9,724 nucleotides of DNA from contig JAGBXG010000178.1 of NCBI GenBank assembly GCA_017629415.1, positions 1-9,724 of the forward strand. The letters run 5' to 3'. A model generated the notes under the pieces. The model was not told the origin of the DNA and did no database searches. It was given only the letters and a program-made list of their open reading frames with translations. Both the position numbers and the translations under genes were made by a program. Of the stretch, positions 1 to 6,702 are shown piece after piece. The DNA comes from Pseudomonadota bacterium. GTDB lineage: Bacteria; Myxococcota; Bradymonadia; UBA4248. The stretch's first letter is position 1, and the number at the start of each line of letters is the position of its first letter.

Positions 1-55
1 CGACTTGAACGATGTTGCTGACGAAGAAAGTGCGCCATTCTGTCGAGCAAAAAAG
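1..55. repeat. 55-bp direct repeat, copy 1
   Basis: The first 55 bases of the window recur without a mismatch at 200-254. After the shared run of six A and one G the two copies diverge (ggcccc here, gcctgtg there). The match begins exactly at base 1, so the true repeat probably extends to the left of the window. The sequence lies downstream of mutS and is not part of any convincing gene. A 71-codon ORF runs through 5-220, but it lacks a ribosome binding site and its codons simply follow the repeat. Confidence 0.9.
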
Positions 56-107
56 GCCCCTTTGGAATCCCGCAATCAGGAAGGGCGTAGGGTGAATGAT
101 TTGTATT

Positions 108-141
108 TTCTGCAGTTTTTTGCAGTTTTTTTGCCGCAGAA
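108..141. repeat. 10-bp tandem duplication inside an inverted repeat
   Basis: Between the two 55-bp copies, tgcagttttt occurs twice in tandem (111-120 and 121-130). It is flanked by an inverted repeat, ttctgc at 108-113 and gcagaa at 136-141. The T-runs read on the plus strand, so if this were a terminator it would serve plus-strand transcription entering from the left. No gene is visible there to test this. Confidence 0.55.
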
Positions 142-199
142 TGGATGCAATTTCGAGAAAGCAACGCGTGAAAGAAGGGAGCGTGCTGGCGCACGTGAC

Positions 200-254
200 C
201 GACTTGAACGATGTTGCTGACGAAGAAAGTGCGCCATTCTGTCGAGCAAAAAAG
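200..254. repeat. 55-bp direct repeat, copy 2
   Basis: This is a perfect copy of bases 1-55, with starts 199 bp apart. It ends 7 bp short of the mutS stop codon, so this copy sits directly against the mutS 3' end. Read on the minus strand it begins with a run of six T, which could serve as the U-tract of a mutS terminator. The spacing could reflect the last units of a longer ~199-bp tandem array lying to the left, or a dispersed intergenic repeat present twice. Confidence 0.9.
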
Positions 255-281
255 CCTGTGTTTAAAGTTTAAGCTTCTTTT
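248..281 (-). terminator. possible weak intrinsic terminator of mutS
   Basis: On the minus strand the last mutS codons (complement of 273-281) can pair with the T-rich stretch complementary to 248-255. This gives a stem of about 8 bp with one G-U pair, a 17-nt loop, and the T-run itself within the 3' arm. The stem is mostly A-T and the loop is long, so this is a weak call. No better terminator is visible before the window edge. Confidence 0.25.
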
Positions 282-3084
282 GCCATTTATACAGCCAATT
301 CAGGGCTTGAATGGGAGTTGTGGCATCTAAAGAAAGGTTGTTTAAATCATGAAGAAGTTCAGAAAGACGCGGATCGGTAGCTGGTGAGTTTGGCGAAGGT
401 TCAGGATCGCCAAAAAGCGAACGCTGCGCACGTTTCTGAACGGTCTGTACTGGTGTTTGAACGGTTTCAGTTAACTCGCGATGTGCATTTTGTTCCAGCA
501 TTTCCAGAATTTCTTCCGCACGTGAAAGCACTTCCCCGGGAATGCCGGCCAGACGTGCGACTTGAATGCCGTAGCTTCGGTTTGCGGCGCCGTCAATCAG
601 TTTGCGCAAGAAAATGATATCGTTTTGATATTCTTTGACGGCGACAGAGGCGTTTTTGACACTTTCCAATGTGTTCGAGAGTTCGGTCAGTTCGTGATAA
701 TGCGTTGCAAACAACGCGCGAGCCTTGATTTGTGTGTGCAAATATTCGGCGATGGCCCAAGCCAGTGAAAGGCCGTCATATGTCGATGTACCGCGGCCAA
801 TTTCATCCAAAATTACGAGACTTTTGTCTGTGGCGTGCTTCAAAATGTTCGCGGTTTCGGTCATTTCGACCATAAAAGTGGACTGTCCGAGGGCCAAGTT
901 ATCGCTGGCCCCCACACGAGAAAAGATGCGATCGACGAGACCGATGCGCGCCTGTTCGGCTGGGACAAATGACCCCATTTGAGCCATTAAAGTAATAATT
1001 GCGGCTTGACGGATAATTGTCGATTTACCGGCCATATTTGGCCCCGTAATAATGACAAGACGGCCATTTTCATTGAGTTCGATATCATTGGGCACAAACC
1101 GTTCGCCGCGCGGCAAAAATCGTTCTACGACGGGATGTCGTGCGTTTTTCAAATAGAATGATTTGTCATCTTCCATTTGGGGACGCGTATATTGACGATG
1201 ATGTGCCGTATGTGCCAGGCTGGCTAAAACATCGATGTGTGCCAAAATTCTAGCGTTATAGACGAGCGCTGACAGTTGCGCAGATGCAAATTTTTTCAAT
1301 TCAACAAAGAGTTCCAGTTCGCGTTCTGAACGGCGTGCCGCTGCTGTCAGCAGTTCTTCCTCATACTCCTTTAATTCTGGCGTATAAAAACGTTCGCAGT
1401 TGGTCAATGTCTGAGACCGCGTATAATGTTCAGGCACCCCCGTGCGATGTGCTTTGCTCACTTCGATAAAATAACCAAAAACGCGGTGATATTTGACTTT
1501 TAACGAGACAATGCCCGTTTCTTGTTTTTGGTTTGCTTCATAATCGAGCAGCCATTGTTGTCCATTTTCTGAGACTTCGCGGTAATGATCGAGTTTTTCA
1601 TCATAGCCGGGATTGAAAAAGTCCGTATCGTTTAAGTTACTTGGTGCATCGGGTTTGAGTGCAGCTTCAATGGTTTCAGCCAGCTGTTCCAAAGGATTTA
1701 ACCGTTCCGAAGCGCTTTTGAAATAGCCTGATTCAAGGTTTTTGCATCGTTCGATGATTTCCGGCAAAACTTGGAGTGTTTTTTTGAGCATCACGAGTTC
1801 GCGTGGAACAATGCGATCATTGGCTAATTTGGTTGAAATGCGTTCCAGATCGGCCGTTTCTTGCAGCAGTTTGCGGAGAGTTTCACGCGTTTCGTAATGA
1901 TTGACCAATGCTTCGACGGCATCATGCCGAGTTTTGATTTGTCCCAAATCTTTGAGCGGATAAGCCAGCCAGTTCTGAAGCAAACGCGCGCCGGGACTGG
2001 TGACGGTATCATCCAGTTCGCCTAATAAAGACCCTGCTTTTTGACCGCCGCGCAAGGTGGCATAAATCTCCAGATTCTGGAATGTAGCCGCATCAATTTG
2101 CATAAATTTTTCGGCACGATAAGGATAAATCTGCTCGATATTGGCGGTCAAAGGGTAATGCAAGTCACAAAGATAGAGCAAAAGACCGCAAAAGGCCTCA
2201 ATCACGAGCTGGGGACAGTCAAAATCTGATGTTTCAATGGCGTTGATGAACGTCAGAAATTTCTCCCGCGACATCATGGCAACGGCGCCATCACCTTTAC
2301 TGTTGCGGCCTCGCGGGAGGCCTTCTTCCTCTTGTTTCAGCCATTGTTCGATTAAGGCTTGCTGTGAAAACAGATCCCGTTCACGGTAAGCAATGGGAAT
2401 ACCGCGCAAGAGATTTTCGGCGGTTGCATCTTGTGCGGTATGATGCGAAATGACCTCGCGAGTATTCAGACGCATGAGTTCAGCCTGCAATGAAGCATGA
2501 CTGGTCAGTTCTGTCATCGTGCAATAGCCGGTGGAAACATCTATCGATGCCAGAGCGCAAAGCACTTCATGAGGAACTTCGGCTTTTTTCGAGGTTTTGA
2601 GGCGTGAAATATCATGCCAGACAATGGCCGTCAGAAAACGCGCATTCCGATCATTGCCGGGGCGTTCATCACACAGCGTTCCCGGTGTCACAATTTGCGT
2701 AATGCCGCGTCTGACAATGCCGGTGGCTTGAGCTGGATCTTCAAGCTGATCGCAAACGGCGATTTTAAATCCCTGTTCTACCAATTGAAACAGGTACTCA
2801 TTAATAGAACGAAACGGCACGCCAGCCATGGGCAGGTCTTCACCATCTTCGTTCTTATTACGGCTAGTCAGGGTCAAATCCAGCGCACGACTGATGATTT
2901 TGGCATCCTCAAAAAAGGTTTCATAAAAATCCCCCATTCTGAAAAGTAACAGCATGGTAGGATTTTGTTTTTTGGCATCAATGTATTGCTCGATCATCGG
3001 AGTTAATTTGGTTTTATACCCCTGATAGATGATCGTTGTTGGATTGACCCAAGTCAGTTCTGCTATTGTTTCGCCGTATTGCAT
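262..3084 (-). CDS. mutS: DNA mismatch repair protein MutS
   Basis: MutS recognises base mismatches and small loops in newly replicated DNA and, as an ATP-driven sliding clamp, recruits MutL. The 940-residue product has the full family layout. The mismatch-reading Phe-X-Glu is F53-Y54-E55 in MGDFYE, within the N-terminal domain (about 26-140). A connector domain follows, then the core/lever and clamp (about 300-600, with TSPGARLL near 365 and ETGIVSLK near 527). The ATPase has Walker A GPNMAGKST at 681-689 (K687) and Walker B D760-E761 followed by IGRGTSTYDG. The C-terminal tail ends in a helical segment with LSLDATTPIQAL, like the oligomerisation tail of other MutS proteins. At 940 residues it is longer than E. 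coli MutS (853), because of about 20 extra N-terminal residues, polar insertions near 260, and a longer linker near 880-910. The ATG is supported by AAGG 6 nt upstream. It lies 38 bp downstream of gmk on the same strand. Intact, no frameshift seen. Confidence 0.98.
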   Translation of the reverse strand: MQYGETIAELTWVNPTTIIYQGYKTKLTPMIEQYIDAKKQNPTMLLLFRMGDFYETFFEDAKIISRALDLTLTSRNKNEDGEDLPMAGVPFRSINEYLFQLVEQGFKIAVCDQLEDPAQATGIVRRGITQIVTPGTLCDERPGNDRNARFLTAIVWHDISRLKTSKKAEVPHEVLCALASIDVSTGYCTMTELTSHASLQAELMRLNTREVISHHTAQDATAENLLRGIPIAYRERDLFSQQALIEQWLKQEEEGLPRGRNSKGDGAVAMMSREKFLTFINAIETSDFDCPQLVIEAFCGLLLYLCDLHYPLTANIEQIYPYRAEKFMQIDAATFQNLEIYATLRGGQKAGSLLGELDDTVTSPGARLLQNWLAYPLKDLGQIKTRHDAVEALVNHYETRETLRKLLQETADLERISTKLANDRIVPRELVMLKKTLQVLPEIIERCKNLESGYFKSASERLNPLEQLAETIEAALKPDAPSNLNDTDFFNPGYDEKLDHYREVSENGQQWLLDYEANQKQETGIVSLKVKYHRVFGYFIEVSKAHRTGVPEHYTRSQTLTNCERFYTPELKEYEEELLTAAARRSERELELFVELKKFASAQLSALVYNARILAHIDVLASLAHTAHHRQYTRPQMEDDKSFYLKNARHPVVERFLPRGERFVPNDIELNENGRLVIITGPNMAGKSTIIRQAAIITLMAQMGSFVPAEQARIGLVDRIFSRVGASDNLALGQSTFMVEMTETANILKHATDKSLVILDEIGRGTSTYDGLSLAWAIAEYLHTQIKARALFATHYHELTELSNTLESVKNASVAVKEYQNDIIFLRKLIDGAANRSYGIQVARLAGIPGEVLSRAEEILEMLEQNAHRELTETVQTPVQTVQKRAQRSLFGDPEPSPNSPATDPRLSELLHDLNNLSLDATTPIQALNWLYKWQKKLKL

Positions 3085-3090
3085 CGATTA

Positions 3091-3094
3091 CCTT
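3091..3094 (-). promoter_or_regulatory. ribosome binding site of mutS
   Basis: The minus strand reads AAGG, then six bases, then ATG. This supports the start at 3084 and so the N-terminal extension. The only other early Met, residue 30, would cut off the conserved KLTPM segment at the start of the mismatch-binding domain. Confidence 0.7.
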
Positions 3095-3122
3095 GTGATA
3101 GGATGTTTTTTTAAAAAAATGA

Positions 3123-3716
3123 TTATCTCAGTGTTTTTAAGCGCATGACATCATAAAGCTCGCAAAGCTGACGGCAAGCGGTGTCCAAATCATCGTTGAC
3201 AATGGTAAAATCGAACAAATCGGTCTGAGCAAGTTCATGTTTGGCCGTATTCAGGCGGCGTTCAATCACTTCCGGAGCATCTGTGGCACGGGAACGCAGG
3301 CGATTTTCCAAGACTTCAAACGAAGGCGGTGCAATCAAAACGCACCAAACACCGGGATATTGAGCGCGAATATTGCGAGCCCCTTGAACATCGATATCGA
3401 AAAGGACATCGAGACCTTTTTCTTCGACGGTAGAACGAATCATTTCATGAGGTGTACCGTAAAAATTCCCGAAAACATTGGCATATTCGGCAAAATCACC
3501 GGCTTCAATCTTGGCTTTGAACGTGTCCATATCGACAAAATCGTATTCTACACCGTTTTGTTCTTTCCCGCGAGGCGCTCTTGTCGTCGTAGAACGTGAC
3601 AAACAGCAGGTGTCACGATGAGACAGCAAGTGGTTCAGCAGCGTAGATTTACCCGTTCCCGATGGACCGCAGATGATAAGCATATGAGATGCAATACGTG
3701 TTTTGTCGTCAGCCAT
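3123..3716 (-). CDS. gmk: guanylate kinase
   Basis: Gmk transfers phosphate from ATP to GMP (or dGMP) to make GDP in the cytosol, an essential step in guanine nucleotide synthesis. With the ATG at 3716 the product is 197 residues, normal for the family. The P-loop is G17-PSGT-G22-K23-S24-T25. The GMP-binding region follows as SRSTTTRAPRG (40-50, with R46 and R49) and NGVEYDF (54-60, Y58). Then come DFAEYANVFGNFYGTP (74-89) and the DVLFDIDVQGA segment (103-113). The lid and C-terminal helices are present, including RLRSR near 139-143 and VIERRL near 150-155. An in-frame TTG at 3743 with AGGA 7 nt upstream would add nine residues (206 in all). I prefer the ATG because AAGGG lies 7 nt before it and the resulting N-terminus matches the usual short lead into the P-loop. 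It is the first gene of a probable gmk-mutS transcript. Confidence 0.95.
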   Translation of the reverse strand: MADDKTRIASHMLIICGPSGTGKSTLLNHLLSHRDTCCLSRSTTTRAPRGKEQNGVEYDFVDMDTFKAKIEAGDFAEYANVFGNFYGTPHEMIRSTVEEKGLDVLFDIDVQGARNIRAQYPGVWCVLIAPPSFEVLENRLRSRATDAPEVIERRLNTAKHELAQTDLFDFTIVNDDLDTACRQLCELYDVMRLKTLR

Positions 3717-3723
3717 GTCGATG

Positions 3724-3728
3724 CCCTT
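3724..3728 (-). promoter_or_regulatory. ribosome binding site deciding the gmk start
   Basis: The minus strand reads AAGGG, 7 nt before the ATG at 3716. A competing AGGA (complement of 3751-3754) lies 7 nt before the in-frame TTG at 3743. Both spacings are good; ATG over TTG decides for 3716. Confidence 0.55.
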
Positions 3729-3774
3729 TTTGGATAAAAACAATGAAATTTCCTAAGATGGACTGATAAAGCCC

Positions 3775-3783
3775 ATTATCCCA
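3775..3783 (-). promoter_or_regulatory. candidate extended -10 promoter for gmk-mutS
   Basis: On the minus strand the sequence TGGGATAAT fits an extended -10 element (TGn followed by a TATAAT-like hexamer with one mismatch). It would start transcription about 50 bp upstream of the gmk ATG. There is no good -35 hexamer at 16-18 bp, as is common for extended -10 promoters. A TATCAT further upstream, near 3824-3829, is an alternative. Confidence 0.35.
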
Positions 3784-3871
3784 TAGGAAAACGCCTACAG
3801 GATAAAATCCTAATCTATTCATGATAATACATTTTGGGCAAAAAATCGGGGGAGTTCTCGATCGGAATGAA

Positions 3872-3898
3872 CAGCTTTCTCACGCTGTAAGAAAGCTG
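3872..3898. repeat. 9-bp perfect inverted repeat, 9-nt loop
   Basis: Cagctttct at 3872-3880 is mirrored by agaaagctg at 3890-3898, with cacgctgta between. This is the strongest stem in the gmk-proximal half of the intergenic block. It has no following T-run on either strand, so it does not look like an intrinsic terminator. It could be an operator or an RNA stem. Confidence 0.65.
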
Positions 3899-4090
3899 AT
3901 GGATTCGCTGCGCGCATCGATGCAAGCCCGAGTTTTATCTTGTATCCTCGACCTTGCGGAAAAACCGCCCATGATTGTGGAATGACAAAGGGACTTGAGC
4001 CACCTTGGTGGGTTCCAATGGGATCAATCCCCTTGGCGTGATGAGTAGCAATGAGCCACAAAGAAATTGCGTGGCGTCATTATTCTCGTG

Positions 4091-4126
4091 AAATTCTGCC
4101 ATTCAGAGAATTTTTGCATAAAAATT
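4091..4126. repeat. two overlapping AT-rich inverted repeats
   Basis: Aaattct (4091-4097) pairs with agaattt (4107-4113). Aattttt (4109-4115) pairs with aaaaatt (4120-4126) across a 4-nt loop. The two hairpins share bases 4109-4113 and are mutually exclusive, so an RNA through here could switch between them. Confidence 0.4.
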
Positions 4127-4138
4127 GGGCGGGGCGTT

Positions 4139-4211
4139 GCGGGGCGCCGTCCCCGCATGGGGGGTAGCCGCGTATTTGCTTGCAAATAGCGGCGAAGGGG
4201 GCTTGGCCCCC
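4139..4211. repeat. three consecutive GC-rich hairpins
   Basis: Three foldbacks follow one another. Gcgggg (4139-4144) pairs with ccccgc (4151-4156) across 6 nt. Gccgc plus tatttgc (4167-4179, with one bulged G at 4172) pairs with gcaaata plus gcggc (4182-4193) across a 2-nt turn. Gggggc (4197-4202) pairs with gccccc (4206-4211) across 3 nt. Such strings of strong stems are typical of dispersed palindromic intergenic elements. On the plus strand no long T-run follows directly, so a simple terminator is unlikely. Confidence 0.7.
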
Positions 4212-4215
4212 TCAT

Positions 4216-4547
4216 CTTAAAAGTCATTTTACAGAGATTTTTTAAGGCGTGGTTTTCAAAAAAATACGTAAATAAAAAAATATTTTGATGTTTTTTCTGA
4301 CGTTTTATTTTAAAAATCCTAAAAGATCGCAGTTATTTTTTGAAAGATCGCTAAAAAGATCGCTAAAACCTGAGATATTGGGTTCGTCTGATTCTATTTA
4401 ACAGGCAAAATTTGAAATAAATATTAAAAAATTTGAAAAATCAATTTTCTTCTTTGAATAAAGCGATAAATTCATTTTAAGAATCTTAAAAAATCAATTT
4501 TCTCACTGAAATAGATCGATTGCACAGAAAACTGTAAAAGATTATTC
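4216..4547. other. very AT-rich region upstream of the orphan gene
   Basis: About 330 bp dominated by A and T, with no gene. It contains the short AAAGATCGC repeats (listed separately) and two copies of aaaaatcaatttt (4436-4448 and 4488-4500). TTGAAA and TTGCAC can be read as -35-like elements (4433-4438 and 4520-4525), but neither has a convincing -10 at the right distance. I therefore place no specific promoter here, although the plus-strand gene at 4628 must start from this region or read through it. Confidence 0.5.
4322..4366. repeat. AAAGATCGC iterons (three copies, two in 12-bp tandem)
   Basis: Aaagatcgc occurs at 4322-4330, 4343-4351 and 4355-4363. The last two are part of a perfect 12-bp tandem duplication, aaagatcgctaa (4343-4354 and 4355-4366). 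The copies lie in the AT-rich upstream region, so they could be binding sites of a regulator for the plus-strand gene. Chance in AT-rich DNA is less likely because the repeated core carries the GATCGC motif. Confidence 0.6.
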
Positions 4548-4631
4548 ATGACTCGTCTGGTGAAGGACATGCTTCTTCAATCATACAGGCCCATACAGGT
4601 CACGCTTCTTCTCATGGATGGAATAGTATGA
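4548..4631 (+). CDS. possible 27-residue leader peptide
   Basis: An ATG at 4548 opens a 27-codon frame whose TGA (4629-4631) overlaps the ATG of the next gene as ATGA, an arrangement typical of translational coupling. The peptide starts MTRLVKDML and ends LLLMDGIV. It has no good Shine-Dalgarno sequence (the bases before it are AT-rich), so translation is doubtful. Within it, catacagg (4582-4589, 4592-4599) and gcttcttc (4571-4578, 4604-4611) each occur twice. Confidence 0.25.
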   Translation: MTRLVKDMLLQSYRPIQVTLLLMDGIV

Positions 4632-6541
4632 GTAACGAATTTAATGGCACAAGTCATATATATGCGCAATGTTTATACACACGAGGCATAGTAAAAGCAG
4701 CTTCTGAGTTGTTTGCATGTAAATTCAACTTAGATGAAATACGAGAGGATCCACAATTCAAAGACCATTCTAATCCAGCGATAGAAGACTATGCAAAAGA
4801 GCTTCAGAAACGCCGTGATACCTTAAAAGCACAGCTTTATGAAAATTTCTTCGTTTCCCTTGATGACATGGCCAAAAGATTGCCGGAATCTTATACGATG
4901 ATCATGGCATTAAAGGACAGCGTGACATGTGAAGTGATTCATGAAGTCTGGACCCATCCGCACAATGAAATCATTCAAAATTTCAGTCTGTTGAGGGAAC
5001 AACTGTGTCAGCACAACTACGACAAAGCGCGTGTTGAACGACAAGGGGGAGTGTTTGATACCATCAGATGTTTGTCATCTTGCAAAGCCTTCATGCAGGC
5101 ATCTGTCGCAGAAAAAGCTGCATTGCTGGTGATGAAATGGGGTAAACTGGCGTTTGACCCATTCAGACTGATGATGCAGGTCTTCTTCGGCCTGACGGAT
5201 GTTCAGCTTTTGGCGATATTGATGGGGAATACAGATAATGCTGGTCTCCTTCGTCTGTATCTTGAAAAAGGCGCTGAAGAAGCTGAAGACAGCAATCGGG
5301 TTGTAGAAAAAGGCGATTTTGTTTTAATGGTTGAACCTGTTTATGGCAGCGGACATGGCGAATACGGAGACAGAAATGCTTTTGACACATTGTTAGAAGC
5401 CTTTTATCCCTATATCCCCCAATCGGCATCATGGGATGAACAACATTGGCTGTATCACGTCTATATCCAGCTCATCCAATCTCAGAATATTAAAGAAAAC
5501 ACCTTATTGAAATTTGACCCCATGGTTCTTCTTCCGCCAGAACTTTATGAGATCCCATATGCCGAATATTTCCCCAAGAGATTGCTTACAACCAATCCAC
5601 ATACATTAGATATATCTGAGAAGTTATTCGACGCTGATAGCGATTGCGAATACTTCAAGATTTTATCATCCTCAAATATACCCGATATATTATGCGTTTC
5701 TCAGTACAATTTTCATATACAATTAAACGAAAAAGATATGACGGTTTCCTCATTGGGATGTATGCTCACGTCTTTTCCTGTACCGCTTCAACGCTGGTTC
5801 CTATCGCTTCTGAATCGTTCTATGCGCTATTTTGAGCTGGTTCAGAGATGCCCAAATCATAAGCGTGTGCAATCTTTTGTCAGTCAGCAGCTTTTACAAT
5901 GCGGCGATGGCATTCTTCTTGATGAGCTTTTCAAGCTGGGAACATTAGAAAAATATACTGCAGACGAAATCATGCAATACATAATGAACGATTTAGAAAA
6001 TATCATGATTTGCGGTGACGGCAGCAAGATTCGACAAAAACTGCCCATAGAATATAAAGAAGGACAATATTTTGCCGAACATCAGCACAGAGACCACAAT
6101 GCACCTCGTCTGGGGCAATCGCCCATGGTCAGTGTTTCTGCTCATTGGCCTTGTTTATCCCTATTCTATAAACCTCAAGATAAGCATGATGCACCATTTT
6201 CTTCGTCTCAAGCCAACAGTTTTATCAATATTATGAAGCAAACTGCATCCCAAACTGAAGTCGAGGAAGCTATCAAGCGTTTTCAGACTCAGCGGAACGA
6301 TGAAACGAATTATACCAACAATTGTGAAAAAGTTTTGGCATTTTTACAGACTTTAGACAAATGTATCAAACTCAGTGACTTGAAATATGCGTGTCGTGAA
6401 CTGTTTTCAATGCCAGAATCATCCGTAAGCCGGGTCTTAAAATTCTATTCAGGCAAATTTTGGAGTCCCCAGCGCGGTATTTGGTGCAGCCAAAGCACGG
6501 CACTGAGACTCGGGTTAAACACAGAACAAAACAAAATATAG
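4628..6541 (+). CDS. 637-residue protein of unknown function, probable winged-helix-like C-terminus
   Basis: I do not recognise this protein. It has no signal peptide or membrane segment that I can see, and looks cytosolic and largely helical. A charged helix spans about 50-85. By my count it has 17 cysteines, scattered rather than in CxxC pairs. Residues 485-490 read HQHRDH, which matches the HxHxDH string of metallo-beta-lactamase folds. The strand before it and the glycines after it are missing, so I do not claim that fold. The C-terminal stretch 566-620 reads like a winged helix: helix (EKVLAFLQTL), DLKYACREL, a likely recognition helix with S598-S-V-S-R-V-L604, then a basic/aromatic wing W612-SPQRG-IW619. 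That suggests DNA contact, by inference only. The start is chosen on the ATG with a weak GGA 5 nt upstream; the same frame stays open back to 4538 without another usual start. It is followed by a small zinc-motif gene and a helicase on the same strand. Confidence 0.85.
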   Translation: MSNEFNGTSHIYAQCLYTRGIVKAASELFACKFNLDEIREDPQFKDHSNPAIEDYAKELQKRRDTLKAQLYENFFVSLDDMAKRLPESYTMIMALKDSVTCEVIHEVWTHPHNEIIQNFSLLREQLCQHNYDKARVERQGGVFDTIRCLSSCKAFMQASVAEKAALLVMKWGKLAFDPFRLMMQVFFGLTDVQLLAILMGNTDNAGLLRLYLEKGAEEAEDSNRVVEKGDFVLMVEPVYGSGHGEYGDRNAFDTLLEAFYPYIPQSASWDEQHWLYHVYIQLIQSQNIKENTLLKFDPMVLLPPELYEIPYAEYFPKRLLTTNPHTLDISEKLFDADSDCEYFKILSSSNIPDILCVSQYNFHIQLNEKDMTVSSLGCMLTSFPVPLQRWFLSLLNRSMRYFELVQRCPNHKRVQSFVSQQLLQCGDGILLDELFKLGTLEKYTADEIMQYIMNDLENIMICGDGSKIRQKLPIEYKEGQYFAEHQHRDHNAPRLGQSPMVSVSAHWPCLSLFYKPQDKHDAPFSSSQANSFINIMKQTASQTEVEEAIKRFQTQRNDETNYTNNCEKVLAFLQTLDKCIKLSDLKYACRELFSMPESSVSRVLKFYSGKFWSPQRGIWCSQSTALRLGLNTEQNKI

Positions 6542-6645
6542 AATGGCTGACATCCTCACATGACGGAGATTCATAGACAAATCATCCAAATCCTATAGAC
6601 AAACGATAAATAGATAAAACCATCAAAAATAGAATCGTTCCTTCA

Positions 6646-6679
6646 CATATCAAGGTATTGATACATCTGCCTTGATATG
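6646..6679. repeat. 10-bp perfect inverted repeat, 14-nt loop
   Basis: Catatcaagg at 6646-6655 is mirrored by ccttgatatg at 6670-6679. The perfect arms, with centres about 24 bp apart, could bind a dimeric regulator or form an mRNA stem between the two genes. No T-run follows, so it is not a standard terminator. Confidence 0.65.
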
Positions 6680-6702
6680 AACAGGATTCGTATATCAAAC
6701 AC

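Larger units (their letters stand above)
3840..4215. other. GC-rich, hairpin-dense intergenic block
   Basis: This part of the gmk/637-residue-gene divergent region is clearly richer in G and C than the sequence on either side. It holds a succession of inverted repeats (listed separately) and ends abruptly at about 4215, where the DNA becomes strongly AT-rich. Two minus-strand ORFs cross it (80 and 67 codons), but neither has a ribosome binding site or a recognisable product. The density of foldback structure suggests a dispersed palindromic intergenic element or a structured RNA. I cannot match it to tRNA, tmRNA, SRP RNA, RNase P RNA or a known riboswitch. A direction cannot be assigned. Confidence 0.5.

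Noticed and set aside
5..220. 71-codon plus-strand ORF over the left repeat
   Set aside because: No ribosome binding site, and it runs into the second repeat copy in a frame fixed only by the repeat; the product is of low complexity and unrecognisable.
384..2949. Several plus-strand ORFs of 60-111 codons inside mutS
   Set aside because: They are antisense shadows of the clearly coding mutS frame, with no start signals and no recognisable products.
3980..4035. tRNA-like GGTTCCAAT and CCACC/GGTGG foldback
   Set aside because: The bases resemble a T-arm, but no acceptor stem, anticodon arm or D-arm can be placed around them.
3819..4061. 80-codon minus-strand ORF in the hairpin block
   Set aside because: Its start would be a TTG with no Shine-Dalgarno sequence, it crosses a perfect inverted repeat, and I recognise no product. 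It remains a weak possibility only if it is conserved elsewhere.
3840..4215. Known structured RNA (tmRNA, RNase P, SRP or 6S RNA) or a CRISPR array
   Set aside because: None of the conserved sequence cores I know for these RNAs is present, and there are no regularly spaced identical repeats with unique spacers.
4024..4227. 67-codon minus-strand ORF across the three GC-rich hairpins
   Set aside because: The Arg/Pro-rich product is what GC-rich palindromes produce by chance, and it has no ribosome binding site.
6080..6097. Calling the 637-residue protein a metallo-beta-lactamase-fold nuclease
   Set aside because: Only the HxHxDH string fits; the surrounding strand, glycine pattern and later metal ligands of that fold are not evident.
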